Below are positions 18,018-27,991 of a stretch of 64,000 nt of DNA, in pieces. Position 1 is the first letter of the stretch. Each line of letters starts with the position of its first letter. Location: contig JADKJV010000005.1 of the NCBI GenBank assembly GCA_016720825.1, positions 157,385 through 221,384 of the forward strand. Reading direction: 5' to 3'. A program made the translations under genes and the position numbers. The notes beneath the pieces are model-generated. The model did no database searches. It saw nothing but the letters and a program-made list of their open reading frames with translations, and was not told where the DNA came from. The stretch comes from Chitinophagaceae bacterium. GTDB lineage: Bacteria; Bacteroidota; Bacteroidia; Chitinophagales; Chitinophagaceae.

Positions 18018-20423
18018 ATGAAAAAGTTAATCATCATTTTCCTTTTATTTATTTGCACGAGTCAATCAAAATCACAGTCAGTGGGTATCGGAACAACCAC
18101 GCCTGATGCCACTGCGCAACTGGATATCAGCAGTACATCTAAAGGGCTGTTAATCCCGCGCATGAGTACCGGACAGCGAAATGCCATCGTATCGCCTGCG
18201 CAGGGGCTGATGATTTTAAATCTGGATGATAAATGTATCGATATCTGGAACGGCAGCACCTGGATCAAAAACTGCGGCTTGCAGTTATCTGTTGACACCA
18301 CGTGGACCAAGCGGGCCAATTTCGGCGGATCCCCCCGGATAGGAGGTGTGGGATTCAGTATCGGCACCAAAGGATATATCGGAACCGGGGTGAATAATAA
18401 TGTAACCCTGAGTGATATGTGGGAATACGATCCCGCATTGAATACCTGGAGCCAGAAAGCCAATTTTGGAGGAGGTGGCAGGTGTTATGCAACAGCTTTC
18501 GGTCTCGGCTCAAAAGGATATATTACCTGTGGCAATTCAAATTTTCCTTCTGAAGCTGGTGTAAAAAATGATTGCTGGGAGTTTGATCCAATCTTAAATA
18601 CATGGACTGCAAAAACCAGTTTTCCGGGTACTCCTCGCTGGGGTGCATTTGGATTTGCTATATCTGATAAGGGATATGTCGGATGTGGTAAAAGATTTGT
18701 CAGTATTGGACACCCGGATAATTATCCAACCGATTTCTGGGAATTTGACCCGGTGCTGAACAACTGGACCGCAAAAGCATCCCCCAATACATCACTTTCT
18801 TTTTCTGTCAGTTTTGCTATTGGTTCCGGTGGTTATGCAGGCGGCGGTATTTCTGCAGCCGGGGCGACCACTAATTATTTTATATATTATGATCTCGCAT
18901 TAAATACCTGGACTCCCAAAGCAAATTTGCCGTTCGCCGCGTACCAGACAACAAGTTTTAGCATCAACAATACAGGATATGCAGGCTTAGGGCAGTTTGC
19001 TAACCTTACATATCCTGATAATTTCTGGAGTTATTCTCCGCAAGCCAACCAATGGAGCCCGATTAGTCCTTTTCCCGGTCAAGGCAGGGCCGGTGCTTCG
19101 GCTTTTACCATCGGCTCAAAAGCATATATTGGAACCGGCGGAGATGTAAATTCTTTGTCATCCCTCAGTGATTTTTACGAATTCGACCCGCTTGCAAGTA
19201 CAACCATTACCAATAATTTTCCCGGGGCAACGAATCTGATCTATGATAACGGCACATGGACAAAAAAGGCCGACTCTGTTTATCTTTCCAATATCAATGG
19301 AAATGTTGGTCTGGGCACGCAAAGCCCTTCCGCAAAACTGGATGTGGCAGGAAACATTAAATCAACCGGCTTCCAGCTTACTACTGGTGCCAACAACGGT
19401 TATTTATTCAGATCAGATGCCAGCGGTAATGGCAGCTGGGTCAATCCTGCCTCACTGAGCTTTACCCCATCGGGAGCTGCGGGTGGTGACCTCACCGGAT
19501 CTTATCCCAACCCTGTACTTACCAATACAGGTATTCCGGCAGGTACTTATAATGTAGTTACTGTAGACTCAAAAGGCCGGGTAGTAAATGGCAGTCAACT
19601 GAATTCCATCATCATCACCGCGCTGGAAACAGATCCGCAAGTGGGCGTAAATGCGTTGAACACATTATCCAAATGGGATGGTTCAGCATTGGTGTCAACC
19701 GGAGTAACAGAAACCAGTGGCAATATCGGAATCGGCATCAGTGCTGCCAGAAAACTGGATGTATCAGGTACAGGTGGATTAAGAGTAAGCACAACCAATA
19801 ATGGCTCCGGTACGCTTGACTGGATCGCAGGTAATTTTGGTGCCACTACCGGCGACCGTGTGGTGATGGGTCTGCTCAATGGTTCCGCCACAATTGGCGC
19901 TCACAATAATGCAATATCTGCCTGGAGCGACCTGGTGATCAATCCCTCACCCGGTGCAAATGTTGGCATTGGCGTGAACCCGGTCAATAAACTGGATGTG
20001 ACAGGAGGTATTGCCATTGGTGCAGGATATGCAGGCGTGAACTTCGCCCCTTTGAACGGAGCAATCATTCAGGGAAACGTTGGAATAGGAACAAATGGTC
20101 CGCAGGCAGCACTGGATGTTTCCGGCTCAGTAATACTGGGAACAAACGGAACCATCTTTAACTCACTGGTAAAAAGAACCGTTACGCTGGCTGCAGGAAA
20201 TTTCGCAGCAAACACCAACACCGTCTTTTCTTATCCTTTCGTTGGAGCCACACTGGTCGGTTCGGTTATGGTATCGCCGTCCAATCCATTGCCACAGGGA
20301 TTGGTTATTGCGTTTGCTTTTGTAAATAACGCCGATACCGTTGATGTAGTGATCAGGAATGTTACAGGGGCACCGGTTCCGTTGGTTTCTGCATTAAGCT
20401 TATATATTACTGTGGTCAATTAA
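18018..20423 (+). CDS. Secreted kelch-repeat protein with tail-fibre-like segments
   Basis: 801 residues. Signal peptide (about 1-20), then VGIGTTTPDATAQLDISSTSK and GLLIPRMSTGQRNAI, a segment common in Bacteroidota surface proteins that resembles phage tail-fibre heads. About residues 95-395 hold six kelch-like blades (for example YIGTGVNNNVTLSDMWEYDP, DCWEFDPILNTWTAK). The rest repeats GNVGLGTQSPSAKLDVAG-like units four times. The kelch propeller probably mediates binding. No T9SS tail is visible, so the export route is uncertain. Last gene of the small protein/DUF4907/LytTR cluster. Confidence 0.82.
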   Translation: MKKLIIIFLLFICTSQSKSQSVGIGTTTPDATAQLDISSTSKGLLIPRMSTGQRNAIVSPAQGLMILNLDDKCIDIWNGSTWIKNCGLQLSVDTTWTKRANFGGSPRIGGVGFSIGTKGYIGTGVNNNVTLSDMWEYDPALNTWSQKANFGGGGRCYATAFGLGSKGYITCGNSNFPSEAGVKNDCWEFDPILNTWTAKTSFPGTPRWGAFGFAISDKGYVGCGKRFVSIGHPDNYPTDFWEFDPVLNNWTAKASPNTSLSFSVSFAIGSGGYAGGGISAAGATTNYFIYYDLALNTWTPKANLPFAAYQTTSFSINNTGYAGLGQFANLTYPDNFWSYSPQANQWSPISPFPGQGRAGASAFTIGSKAYIGTGGDVNSLSSLSDFYEFDPLASTTITNNFPGATNLIYDNGTWTKKADSVYLSNINGNVGLGTQSPSAKLDVAGNIKSTGFQLTTGANNGYLFRSDASGNGSWVNPASLSFTPSGAAGGDLTGSYPNPVLTNTGIPAGTYNVVTVDSKGRVVNGSQLNSIIITALETDPQVGVNALNTLSKWDGSALVSTGVTETSGNIGIGISAARKLDVSGTGGLRVSTTNNGSGTLDWIAGNFGATTGDRVVMGLLNGSATIGAHNNAISAWSDLVINPSPGANVGIGVNPVNKLDVTGGIAIGAGYAGVNFAPLNGAIIQGNVGIGTNGPQAALDVSGSVILGTNGTIFNSLVKRTVTLAAGNFAANTNTVFSYPFVGATLVGSVMVSPSNPLPQGLVIAFAFVNNADTVDVVIRNVTGAPVPLVSALSLYITVVN

Positions 20424-20432
20424 AATACTGAG

Positions 20433-20610
20433 AGTCTTCACCACATAGAAACATAGGCACATAGAAACACATAGGAATACAGCGAAGAGTTCTTAATGAA
20501 GGAAAATTTCTAACTTTTGCGACTGGCGTATTGTATTTCTATGTGTACCTATGTGTCCTATGTGCCGTCGCCTGCCCGCCGAAGCAAAACGAAGGTGGGT
20601 GGTGAAGACT
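20433..20610. repeat. Palindromic intergenic element, family A copy 2
   Basis: Perfect 12-bp inverted ends AGTCTTCACCAC (20433-20444) and GTGGTGAAGACT (20599-20610), with inner arms rich in CACATAG/CTATGTG and the CGAAGAGTTCTT centre. It sits between the convergent kelch gene and DUF2330 gene, so it could act as a bidirectional terminator. Confidence 0.88.
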
Positions 20611-20619
20611 TTAAAACCC

Positions 20620-22695
20620 TCACTCTACCATCATCTCCCACATCACCACATCCCGTATCACCCAACTACCGCTCGCCTTGCCCATATACACAAAATACCC
20701 CGTATGCGGTGCACCATCATTTGATACATAAAACAATGCTTTGTCTTTTGTCTTATTAAAACCCGGCTGGGAGAAAAACAGCATGCCGCTGATCTGGTGT
20801 ATTGAAACAGGAGATCCTGAAAGTTCCATTTTCCTTTTCTTTTCTGAAATAATCTCCAGATCAGTCAGGAGTATTTTATCTTTTATCAGATACCCCTTTG
20901 CGTTTTTCAGTTTATAATCAGCAAACAACTCCCGCAAATCAGCGGAAAATATTTTCTGGAGTTTCAGCAAATCTGCCTGACTGGTTTTTCTGGCCAGCTG
21001 TGTGAGGCCGTAAATACGCCGGCTGTCCATCACCTGGTTAAAATATTCAGGCCATTCAAATTTTTTCTCCTGCCGGAAACGGAGGAAACCTTCATACACG
21101 GCATACGCATCCGCATTCACTTCACGCAGGCTTTTTACAGCAGGATCCGGTATGGCGGAAATGCGGAATGTTTTAACGATGTCATTAAAAACGGACATAT
21201 ATTTTTTGGCGATACCGGCAGGGCTGTCATATTCAATTACAAACAATCCGGCTGGCGCATCGATGATCACATATCTTTTCAACGCAGGAATAACCGGCCC
21301 GGTGGTTCCGGCCAGCGGCGCGCGACGGGTTTTGACATCCAGCACGCGGGCAGTCATACCCGATACTTTCATATCCGGCTCCACATGATAATCTTCTCCT
21401 GGTATTTTGAAAGCAGGATTGCAGGTCTGGAAAATAAACCCGGCCGCGGTTGCATGCGGATCGCGGTAATAACCTGCCGTGACAGTCAGGTAATTCATGT
21501 CTTCTGTCCCCGGCAAATGTGCCATAATTTCAAACTGGCCATGATCTTTCATTAAATCATACACCGATCTTGTCCATCCCATCGGCAATTGCATGGAAAA
21601 ATATTTCCCGGGTGTGGTATAAGGCTCAAATGTATAATACGGCTTCTCATACAACTGGAAATAATCGTTCACCAGTTCATCGAGTTCACCCCAGTTCCAG
21701 ATTGCAATTGGGGCCGACTTCGCCGGATCTGCCAGTATATCATTATTAAATGCATAATCGCCATGGTATTGGAATAATTGCAGGAATAGCCGCTGGTTAC
21801 GGAAAAATGAATCAGCTTCCGGCAACACCGGTAACAACGAGCGTGTTTCAATACCGGAGGATGTACTTGCTTGCAATCCCGGTATACCCAGACAGGAAGG
21901 AATCGGTTCAAATGGATCACCCAGCGTGCCACTGGTAACAACAAAAAGATCTATATCCCCTGTACCACCAACCGTGTTTGATGTTTTCAGCGGATAATAC
22001 AGTAATGGTGATTTAAAACGGTAAGCAACCGGTTCAATAAATTTTACCTGCTCGCTGAGTGTTACAAAATCAAACACAAACCAGGCCATACCGCGGGCGA
22101 GGTAATCATGTACAATACTTTCAATGGCCGGATATTCATTTTTAATGGGCAAGTTCTTTGCTTTGAAAAAATCATTTACCCAGTTCCTGAAACCGGATAC
22201 ATCATTCACCCGGATAACGGCAATATCATGTGCACCCATTTTCTGGTTGAATCTTAATTCAACCGCCGGTGCTGTCTGCGGGCTGCCTTTTGAATATGAA
22301 ATGAATTCCAAACCATGTGTTATCAGCAGTCCGTTCATTATATCAAACGACTGGTCGGGCGCCAGGCTGACAGAAGGTTCTGCAGGAAACGGGATAAACC
22401 GGATCACACCCGTTGTTTTACTGGCTTTAAGATCTGTACCGAGTATCAGTATTTCATCTGTGCGGTTATGGAAGATGATGGCCTTCTGTCCGTCTTCACT
22501 GACCCGCGCATCGGTGGCATGAATCATGCCCATATCATCCGGGCGGGCGCCGGTAAATGAAAACAAGGGAAGGCAGAAAAATATAAAGGGATATAATCTT
22601 TGCACCCATTCACGGGCAAAATCCCGGCGGACATTCCGCAGGAAAACAGGAGACACCGTTTTCATGTTGTAAACTTTATCAATGAAAGAAAACAA
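20620..22695 (-). CDS. Secreted DUF2330-domain protein
   Basis: 691 residues. The N-terminal part after the signal region (ending FSFTGARPDD) matches the DUF2330 style: MIHATDARVSEDGQKAIIFH, then VTSGTLGDPFEPIP. A central part (about 390-540) resembles PsbP/MOG1-like domains (PGKYFSMQLPMGWTRS ... GLFVIEYDSPAGIAKKY). The C-terminal 150 residues are unassigned. The start could be the first Met or Met11 (MKTVSPVF); the longer form is given. Probably periplasmic or membrane-attached. Role unknown. Confidence 0.7.
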   Translation of the reverse strand: MFSFIDKVYNMKTVSPVFLRNVRRDFAREWVQRLYPFIFFCLPLFSFTGARPDDMGMIHATDARVSEDGQKAIIFHNRTDEILILGTDLKASKTTGVIRFIPFPAEPSVSLAPDQSFDIMNGLLITHGLEFISYSKGSPQTAPAVELRFNQKMGAHDIAVIRVNDVSGFRNWVNDFFKAKNLPIKNEYPAIESIVHDYLARGMAWFVFDFVTLSEQVKFIEPVAYRFKSPLLYYPLKTSNTVGGTGDIDLFVVTSGTLGDPFEPIPSCLGIPGLQASTSSGIETRSLLPVLPEADSFFRNQRLFLQLFQYHGDYAFNNDILADPAKSAPIAIWNWGELDELVNDYFQLYEKPYYTFEPYTTPGKYFSMQLPMGWTRSVYDLMKDHGQFEIMAHLPGTEDMNYLTVTAGYYRDPHATAAGFIFQTCNPAFKIPGEDYHVEPDMKVSGMTARVLDVKTRRAPLAGTTGPVIPALKRYVIIDAPAGLFVIEYDSPAGIAKKYMSVFNDIVKTFRISAIPDPAVKSLREVNADAYAVYEGFLRFRQEKKFEWPEYFNQVMDSRRIYGLTQLARKTSQADLLKLQKIFSADLRELFADYKLKNAKGYLIKDKILLTDLEIISEKKRKMELSGSPVSIHQISGMLFFSQPGFNKTKDKALFYVSNDGAPHTGYFVYMGKASGSWVIRDVVMWEMMVE

Positions 22696-22710
22696 ATGGG
22701 CAACAGCTCT

Positions 22711-23058
22711 TTAATGAACCATAGCGCCGAAAACATTTGCAGTAAACGGATTGAGCACTTTATACTGTTTGTGGGAATCAATGCCTGTTTCTTTGAAAGT
22801 GTAGGTGAAACTAACTGCTTCCGTCAGGCGTTTGCACTGATCCGGTTTGCTGCGCATAACAGTAATCGTGTTTGTTTTAATAACAAAAGAGAAATCGGTT
22901 TTTTGAGTACATCCATTGCTGGCAACGGTAATGGTTACTTCCGACTTTTCATCATTCATTGAAAAACCAATAAGCGTTTCAGTGGTTTTCTTTACTGTAC
23001 CGGGTAAGGTGAATGAAAAGAATAAAATAGCGAAGATGGTACTGATGAAGATTTTCAT
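22711..23058 (-). CDS. Small secreted hypothetical protein
   Basis: 115 residues with a signal peptide (MKIFISTIFAILFFSFTLPG) and a compact beta-rich domain holding two Cys (NGCTQKTDF, PDQCKRL) likely to form a disulfide. It is 15 bp upstream of the DUF2330 gene in the same direction and may be cotranscribed. No family recognised. Confidence 0.6.
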   Translation of the reverse strand: MKIFISTIFAILFFSFTLPGTVKKTTETLIGFSMNDEKSEVTITVASNGCTQKTDFSFVIKTNTITVMRSKPDQCKRLTEAVSFTYTFKETGIDSHKQYKVLNPFTANVFGAMVH

Positions 23059-23130
23059 AATCAGTATTTATAGTGTAAGTATATCGTTTACTTTCCGTAA
23101 AAATCAGGACTTGCGTCAGGTGAGTGATAA

Positions 23131-23311
23131 GAGTCTTAAACACCCTCCTACGCTTCGCTACGGCGGGCAGGCGCCGGCACATAGGACACATAGGAACACA
23201 TAGAAATACAAATACAAAGAACCCTATTATAGGAAATGTTCTAAATCAAGTTCTCTTCGTTGTATTCCTATGTGTTCCTATGTGCCTTATGTGCCTATGT
23301 GTTTAAGACTC
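23131..23311. repeat. Palindromic intergenic element, family A copy 3 (inverted orientation)
   Basis: Perfect inverted ends GAGTCTTAAACAC (from 23131) and GTGTTTAAGACTC (to 23311). Relative to copies 1 and 2 it is reversed, with the CTACGCTTCGCTACGGCGGG side at the left. The base pairs next to AGTCTT differ from copy 2 but change on both arms, preserving complementarity. Confidence 0.88.
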
Positions 23312-23395
23312 TGAACCTGTTAAAACATTCCTAATTTAAGCAATACATAACCCCTTTTAAACGTTTCCATTCATACTTTCAGGCATTCCCTGCTT

Positions 23396-25855
23396 ATGTT
23401 TAAAAACCTCCTGCTGCTGGTCTTATTATTCACTGTACACAGTGCAACTGCCCAGTATTTTAAAGTGTCGGGTAAGATCACGAACAATAAGCTGGAGCCG
23501 CTGTTCGCAGCCAGTATCCAGGTCAGGGGGGAAAAAACCGGCACCACCAGCAAAGAAGACGGAACCTGGCAGCTTTTACTGGAAGAAGGCCAGTATGAAC
23601 TAATCATCAGTATGGTGGGTTTCAAAACCCAGAAGATAGAACTGGTTATTACCAAAGACTACATACAAAATATCATCCTGGAACAACAGGAAGACCTCAA
23701 CCTGGAAGAAGTGGTTTTAAAAACCAAATACAGGGATAAATCTGAAGAATATATCCGGCAGGTCATCCGCCACAAAGATTCACTGCTGGCTGCTTCAGGC
23801 CCTTATTCCTGCGAAGTATATATCAAAGCCACCCAGCAGGATTCATTACCTCCGAAAATCAAACTCAAAAAACCCCTGCCCGATTCACTGATTAAAAAAC
23901 CAGACAGCCTGGGAAGAATGTCGATGGCCGAGATTTCAGTACACTATGACCATGAAACAGATGATAAAGTAAAAGAAATCCGCGATGGTGTGGTGAAAAG
24001 GGGAAATCCGGAAAGCCTGTTCTATTTGACACTGACTGACGGCAATTTCAATATTTACAATAACCTGCTCCGGGCCAGGGGTGTTTCGCAAATGCCTTTT
24101 ATTTCACCTGTAAGTTATGGCGGACTGGCAGCATACCGGTATAAACTGACTGACATCAGCACTGTCAATGGACATAAAATTTTTACGATCGGCTTCCGTC
24201 CGAAAGAACTGAGCAATGTAACCACCGAAGGCGAACTGAAAATTATGGACAGCGCCTGGGTGGTATTGAGTGCCCGTTATACTTTACCGGTATTCCATAT
24301 CCCGGCTTATGATTATTTCGAAGTGAAACAACAGTATGAATTCGTTAACCAGAAAGCCTGGATGATCACAAGTGAAACGTTTACGTATTTCACCAAACAT
24401 GGAAAGGGCAAGCAATCCGGACAAACCGTTGCCAGCTACCGGAATTTTGAACTGGCTAAAAATTTTCCGCCAAAATATTTTGGACTGGAAGTCAGTGCCA
24501 CGAAACAGGAAGCATATGAACGCGACAGTTCCTTCTGGCAAAAATCAAGAACCATTCCCCTCACCAGTAAAGAGGTGAAGTTTATCCAGTACCGCGACAG
24601 TATTTACCGCGCTACACACAGTAAAGCCTACCTGGATTCTATAGACAAGAAGACCAATAAATTCACCCTGAAAAAACTGTTGTTAACGGGCCAGACTTTA
24701 TATAACCGGGAAAAAGAAAGAACGATTTTCCTGATGCCCATCACTGCTTTGTACAACCCTGTACAGTTTGGCGGTGGCCGGCTGCGGATATATGGCAGCC
24801 TGAATAAAGTCTATAAATCCAAAAAGAACATAAACCTGTTTACAGACCTGAGTTATGGATTCCGCAATCATGATGTGAACGGGAATATCCGTTTTGTGAA
24901 ATTGTATAATCCGTTCACACGTGCTTTTTACCGGCTGGAAGTGGAAAGGGATTTTAAATATATCTATGAAGGGGATGCCTGGATCAACCTGATCAAACGC
25001 AATAATTTCTATTTAAACAACGGGATTGGTTTCGGCCATTGGAGAGAACTGGCGAACGGGCTTACATTCTATACAGATCTTGATCTCGCTTTCCGCCGCT
25101 CCTTAAGCAAATATAAAACCGGAAATACAATTGACAGCCTGTTCCCCGACTGGCTCGACAACAACCAGGCGGTGGCATTTGATCCGTATAATGCAGTTTA
25201 CGGGAAAATCAGCCTGCAGTATACGCCCGGACAAAAATTCATCCGGGAGCCACGGGAAAAAATCATCCTGGGTTCCAAATTTCCGACTTTCTTTATTACC
25301 TGGCGCAAAGGCATTCCCGGTCTCCTGAACAGCAAAGTGGATTTTGATTTCCTGGAGTATGGCCTGAAGCAGGAAATCAAACTCGGCACCACGGGTATTT
25401 CACATTACACCATCAAATCCGGCAGTTATATAACAAAGAAAGATTTGCGTTTTGTGGATTACCAGTTCCAGCGCCGCGGCGATCCGATTTTCTTTGGCAA
25501 TCCGGATGAAGCATTCCAGGCGTTGGATTCCACTTTCCCCCTGTTCAAACGTTATTACCAGGGGCATTACCTGCATGAATTCAACGGCGCCTTGCTTAAT
25601 AAAATCCCGTTCCTTAAAAAATTACAGCTCCGTGAAATTGCCGGTGGTGGATTCCTCATCGCGCCTGAACGGGATCTGCGGTATGGCGAATTATTTGCGG
25701 GTGTGGAAAGGGTTTTCAAATGGCCGTTCAATCCCTTGTACAAATTCAAACTGGGAGTTTACATCGTGGGCTCGGCGGCAAACCAGTTTAGTAATCCGGT
25801 GATGTTTAAAATCGGGGTGACGAGCTGGGATATGAAGCGGAAGAAATGGATGTAA
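23396..25855 (+). CDS. DUF5686 outer-membrane protein with carboxypeptidase-regulatory-like domain
   Basis: 819 residues: signal peptide (about 1-20, ATAQ), a carboxypeptidase-D regulatory-like beta-sandwich (about 22-105, FKVSGKITNNKLEPLFAASI), then a DUF5686 region to the C-terminus with many alternating-hydrophobicity strands of an outer-membrane barrel, ending FKIGVTSWDMKRKKWM. This resembles TonB-dependent transporter relatives without a plug. In Bacteroidota these are common surface proteins of uncertain cargo. Full length and uninterrupted. Confidence 0.88.
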   Translation: MFKNLLLLVLLFTVHSATAQYFKVSGKITNNKLEPLFAASIQVRGEKTGTTSKEDGTWQLLLEEGQYELIISMVGFKTQKIELVITKDYIQNIILEQQEDLNLEEVVLKTKYRDKSEEYIRQVIRHKDSLLAASGPYSCEVYIKATQQDSLPPKIKLKKPLPDSLIKKPDSLGRMSMAEISVHYDHETDDKVKEIRDGVVKRGNPESLFYLTLTDGNFNIYNNLLRARGVSQMPFISPVSYGGLAAYRYKLTDISTVNGHKIFTIGFRPKELSNVTTEGELKIMDSAWVVLSARYTLPVFHIPAYDYFEVKQQYEFVNQKAWMITSETFTYFTKHGKGKQSGQTVASYRNFELAKNFPPKYFGLEVSATKQEAYERDSSFWQKSRTIPLTSKEVKFIQYRDSIYRATHSKAYLDSIDKKTNKFTLKKLLLTGQTLYNREKERTIFLMPITALYNPVQFGGGRLRIYGSLNKVYKSKKNINLFTDLSYGFRNHDVNGNIRFVKLYNPFTRAFYRLEVERDFKYIYEGDAWINLIKRNNFYLNNGIGFGHWRELANGLTFYTDLDLAFRRSLSKYKTGNTIDSLFPDWLDNNQAVAFDPYNAVYGKISLQYTPGQKFIREPREKIILGSKFPTFFITWRKGIPGLLNSKVDFDFLEYGLKQEIKLGTTGISHYTIKSGSYITKKDLRFVDYQFQRRGDPIFFGNPDEAFQALDSTFPLFKRYYQGHYLHEFNGALLNKIPFLKKLQLREIAGGGFLIAPERDLRYGELFAGVERVFKWPFNPLYKFKLGVYIVGSAANQFSNPVMFKIGVTSWDMKRKKWM

Positions 25856-25861
25856 ACGTTT

Positions 25862-26107
25862 TTTACCACCCCACCTACGCTTCGCTTCGGCGGGCACGTA
25901 AAGTGCACAAAGGCAAAACAAAGGACATAAAGGGTTTCCTATAGTTCGTGCATTCCTAAGAGATTTACGATCTATAGGGTTCGGCAGCCAAGGGCTGCCC
26001 ATAGTGCCCCTTTTTTGAGCTTCGAACACAATGCGTTTGCGAATCAGCTATAGGCTACGAACTAAAGATGAAAAAATCTTAGTGAATCTTTGTGGTTTTG
26101 TATTTGT
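25862..26107. repeat. Structured palindromic intergenic element, family B copy 1
   Basis: About 245 bp between the DUF5686 and patatin genes. Read on the minus strand it has the shared order AAATACAAAACCACAAAGATTCACTAAG, then GGGGCACTATGGGC, a hairpin (GGCAGCC-CTT-GGCTGCC), GAACCCTA, and a terminal ACCACaaag-complementary arm next to a GCCCGCCGAAGCGAAGCG motif. Copies 2 and 3 are at 27556 and 28515. Confidence 0.8.
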
Positions 26108-26109
26108 TT

Positions 26110-27486
26110 TTATTTCGGCAACAAATGCGGGCAATACAACTTCACTTGCAACTCCGTCATATTCTCCGCCTGTATTATCAACCAGTCAATATTATCCTTT
26201 GACAAAGGCGTCAGGTTTGTTCCTGTTTTCCGCGCAAATTCCCATTGCGCATCTGTCAGGTTCCGCTTCAGGATTTCCGCATAACCCGTTACTTTTTCCA
26301 GATGGATTTTGATTTCACCCTGGTGGTGACTGGGGTCTTTGATCCATTCTTCTTTAAAACCATGGGCCTGGATAACGGAAGGCAATACTTGTCCTTCAAT
26401 CATATTCTTGATAAAACCGGGAATACACCAGATCAGTTCCCATCCCAGGGAAAAATAAGCAATCGGCCGGCCCGCGCCGTGCACATTATTGTAAATATGC
26501 TGTACCATGGAAGAAGCCTTGATGCGGTACATAAACAAATCAACGGTACGCATCAAGAGTGTAACTGCATTCGGGTATTTCAAGTTGGCGGAAAAATTAC
26601 CGCCGGCATCAGATACGATTACATTCTGGCAGCAATAAAAACTATCCTGCTGGGTGATTTTCTGGATGCCCTGGTTATCATACACACCGCCGTCAATCAG
26701 CTGCGGATGCACTCTTTTGGCATCTGCGGCCTCTTTGAAATAATCAGTGGCAATCAGCACCGGTGAAAATGCAAAAGGCACACAGGAAGAAGCCATCACG
26801 GCCCTGGACACCGGAAACAGTTCCGGTTTAAAATAGATGGGTGGTTTATAGGAAGAACTGCTGCCATAGGCTGAATCACCCATGTGATTTTTCGAGAAAG
26901 TAAATGGCCTTCCGGTTTGCAAATTAGATGATCCGATGGCAATGATATGTTTATCCCTTAAATCTTTCAGCGTTTGTTTATTGAAAAAGAAAGAATCATA
27001 CGCCCGCTCAATCTCTTTACTCACCGGGAATATTTTATACTGGAATTTATACAACAGAAAACACATCAGCAGGAATACCAGCGGTGAAAACGGTGCCCAG
27101 CAGGTAAACAGTAAATAAATGGTACCACCCAGAAACACCAGGAGGAATAACAATGTTTTGAAAAATGTAAACGACGTAAACACCCACTTCAGCACATTCT
27201 TCGTCTGCAGCTTTGCCACCATCTCTTCATGGAATTCCATATACGGCTTATCACTCAGGCACCAGGCCGCACCGGTAATAGATCCCCCGGAGATAGTAGA
27301 CACCACATCCACTTTATCCAGGAGCTTCATTTCATGGAGTTTCTTCAGCGTACCTAAATGAAAAGCAGTGGCACGGTAACCGCCGCCGGACAATGCAAGA
27401 CCGAGAGGATGGGGAGTTTCAGGCATAAAATTTTGAATGTTGTTGAAGTGTTGAGTGTTGAATGTTAAAGCTGGCTTTATAATCAT
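26110..27486 (-). CDS. Patatin-like phospholipase
   Basis: 458 residues. N-terminal oxyanion motif GLALSGGGYRATAFHLGTL, nucleophile Ser in STISGGSITGA, and the catalytic Asp in LIDGGVYDNQG near residue 270. Two membrane helices (about 110-150, FFKTLLFLLVFLGGTIYLLF ... VFLLMCFLLYKF) are inserted after the nucleophile, so the enzyme is probably membrane-bound. It should hydrolyse acyl esters of lipids. Methionine at 27486 precedes the motif by about 30 residues; Met19 (MPETPHPLG) is an alternative start. Family B repeats flank both sides. Confidence 0.88.
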   Translation of the reverse strand: MIIKPALTFNTQHFNNIQNFMPETPHPLGLALSGGGYRATAFHLGTLKKLHEMKLLDKVDVVSTISGGSITGAAWCLSDKPYMEFHEEMVAKLQTKNVLKWVFTSFTFFKTLLFLLVFLGGTIYLLFTCWAPFSPLVFLLMCFLLYKFQYKIFPVSKEIERAYDSFFFNKQTLKDLRDKHIIAIGSSNLQTGRPFTFSKNHMGDSAYGSSSSYKPPIYFKPELFPVSRAVMASSCVPFAFSPVLIATDYFKEAADAKRVHPQLIDGGVYDNQGIQKITQQDSFYCCQNVIVSDAGGNFSANLKYPNAVTLLMRTVDLFMYRIKASSMVQHIYNNVHGAGRPIAYFSLGWELIWCIPGFIKNMIEGQVLPSVIQAHGFKEEWIKDPSHHQGEIKIHLEKVTGYAEILKRNLTDAQWEFARKTGTNLTPLSKDNIDWLIIQAENMTELQVKLYCPHLLPK

Positions 27487-27555
27487 TCACGCAATTCTAA
27501 ATTTAACTTAAAATAACGAATAAGTGTAATATTAAAATGGGGAGGAAAAGGGGGA

Positions 27556-27781
27556 TTTTAAATACAAAACCACAAAGATTCACTAAGGTTTTTCATCCTT
27601 TGTTCGAGGTCTAAAGCTGATTCGTGAAGGTCATTAATTTGGAAACGCTAAAAGGGGCACTATGGGCCACCTTCGGTGACCGTACCCTAAAGATTGCACA
27701 GTTCTTTAGTACTGCACAAATAAAGGAAAACCCTTTGTGTTCTTTGTTTATTCTTTGTGCACCTTGTGGTAAAAAAACTTA
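27556..27781. repeat. Structured palindromic intergenic element, family B copy 2
   Basis: Same order of blocks as copy 1: AATACAAAACCACAAAGATT, GGGGCACTATGGGC, hairpin GGCCACC-TTC-GGTGACC, TACCCTAAAGATTGCACAG, CTTTGTGTTCTTTG and CCTTGTGGT. Hairpin stem bases differ from copies 1 and 3 yet remain paired. Confidence 0.82.
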
Positions 27782-27868
27782 CACCCGTTCATTCTTATCC
27801 CCAATCAATGTTGCTTTAAAAAGATACCATTTCACAAAGAAATCTCCATCACATTTTTCTTTTCACGC

Positions 27869-27912
27869 TGATGTAAATCATAACAGTTACATAGTTTTTA
27901 AACTACCTTTTG
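27869..27912 (+). promoter_or_regulatory. Fnr-type box and -7 element of cytochrome c gene 1
   Basis: Palindrome TGATGTAAATCA at 27869-27880 (Fnr-like TGAT-N4-ATCA) and TACCTTTTG at 27904-27912. The distance from box centre to TA is 29.5 bp, the same as in the paralogous promoter at 28827. Confidence 0.6.
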
Positions 27913-27991
27913 ATTAATTCATACTCCCGCTCTTCAATTGAAACACACTATTCACGATGTTTTGCAAAACATCAAATTTAAATTTTGGGTT

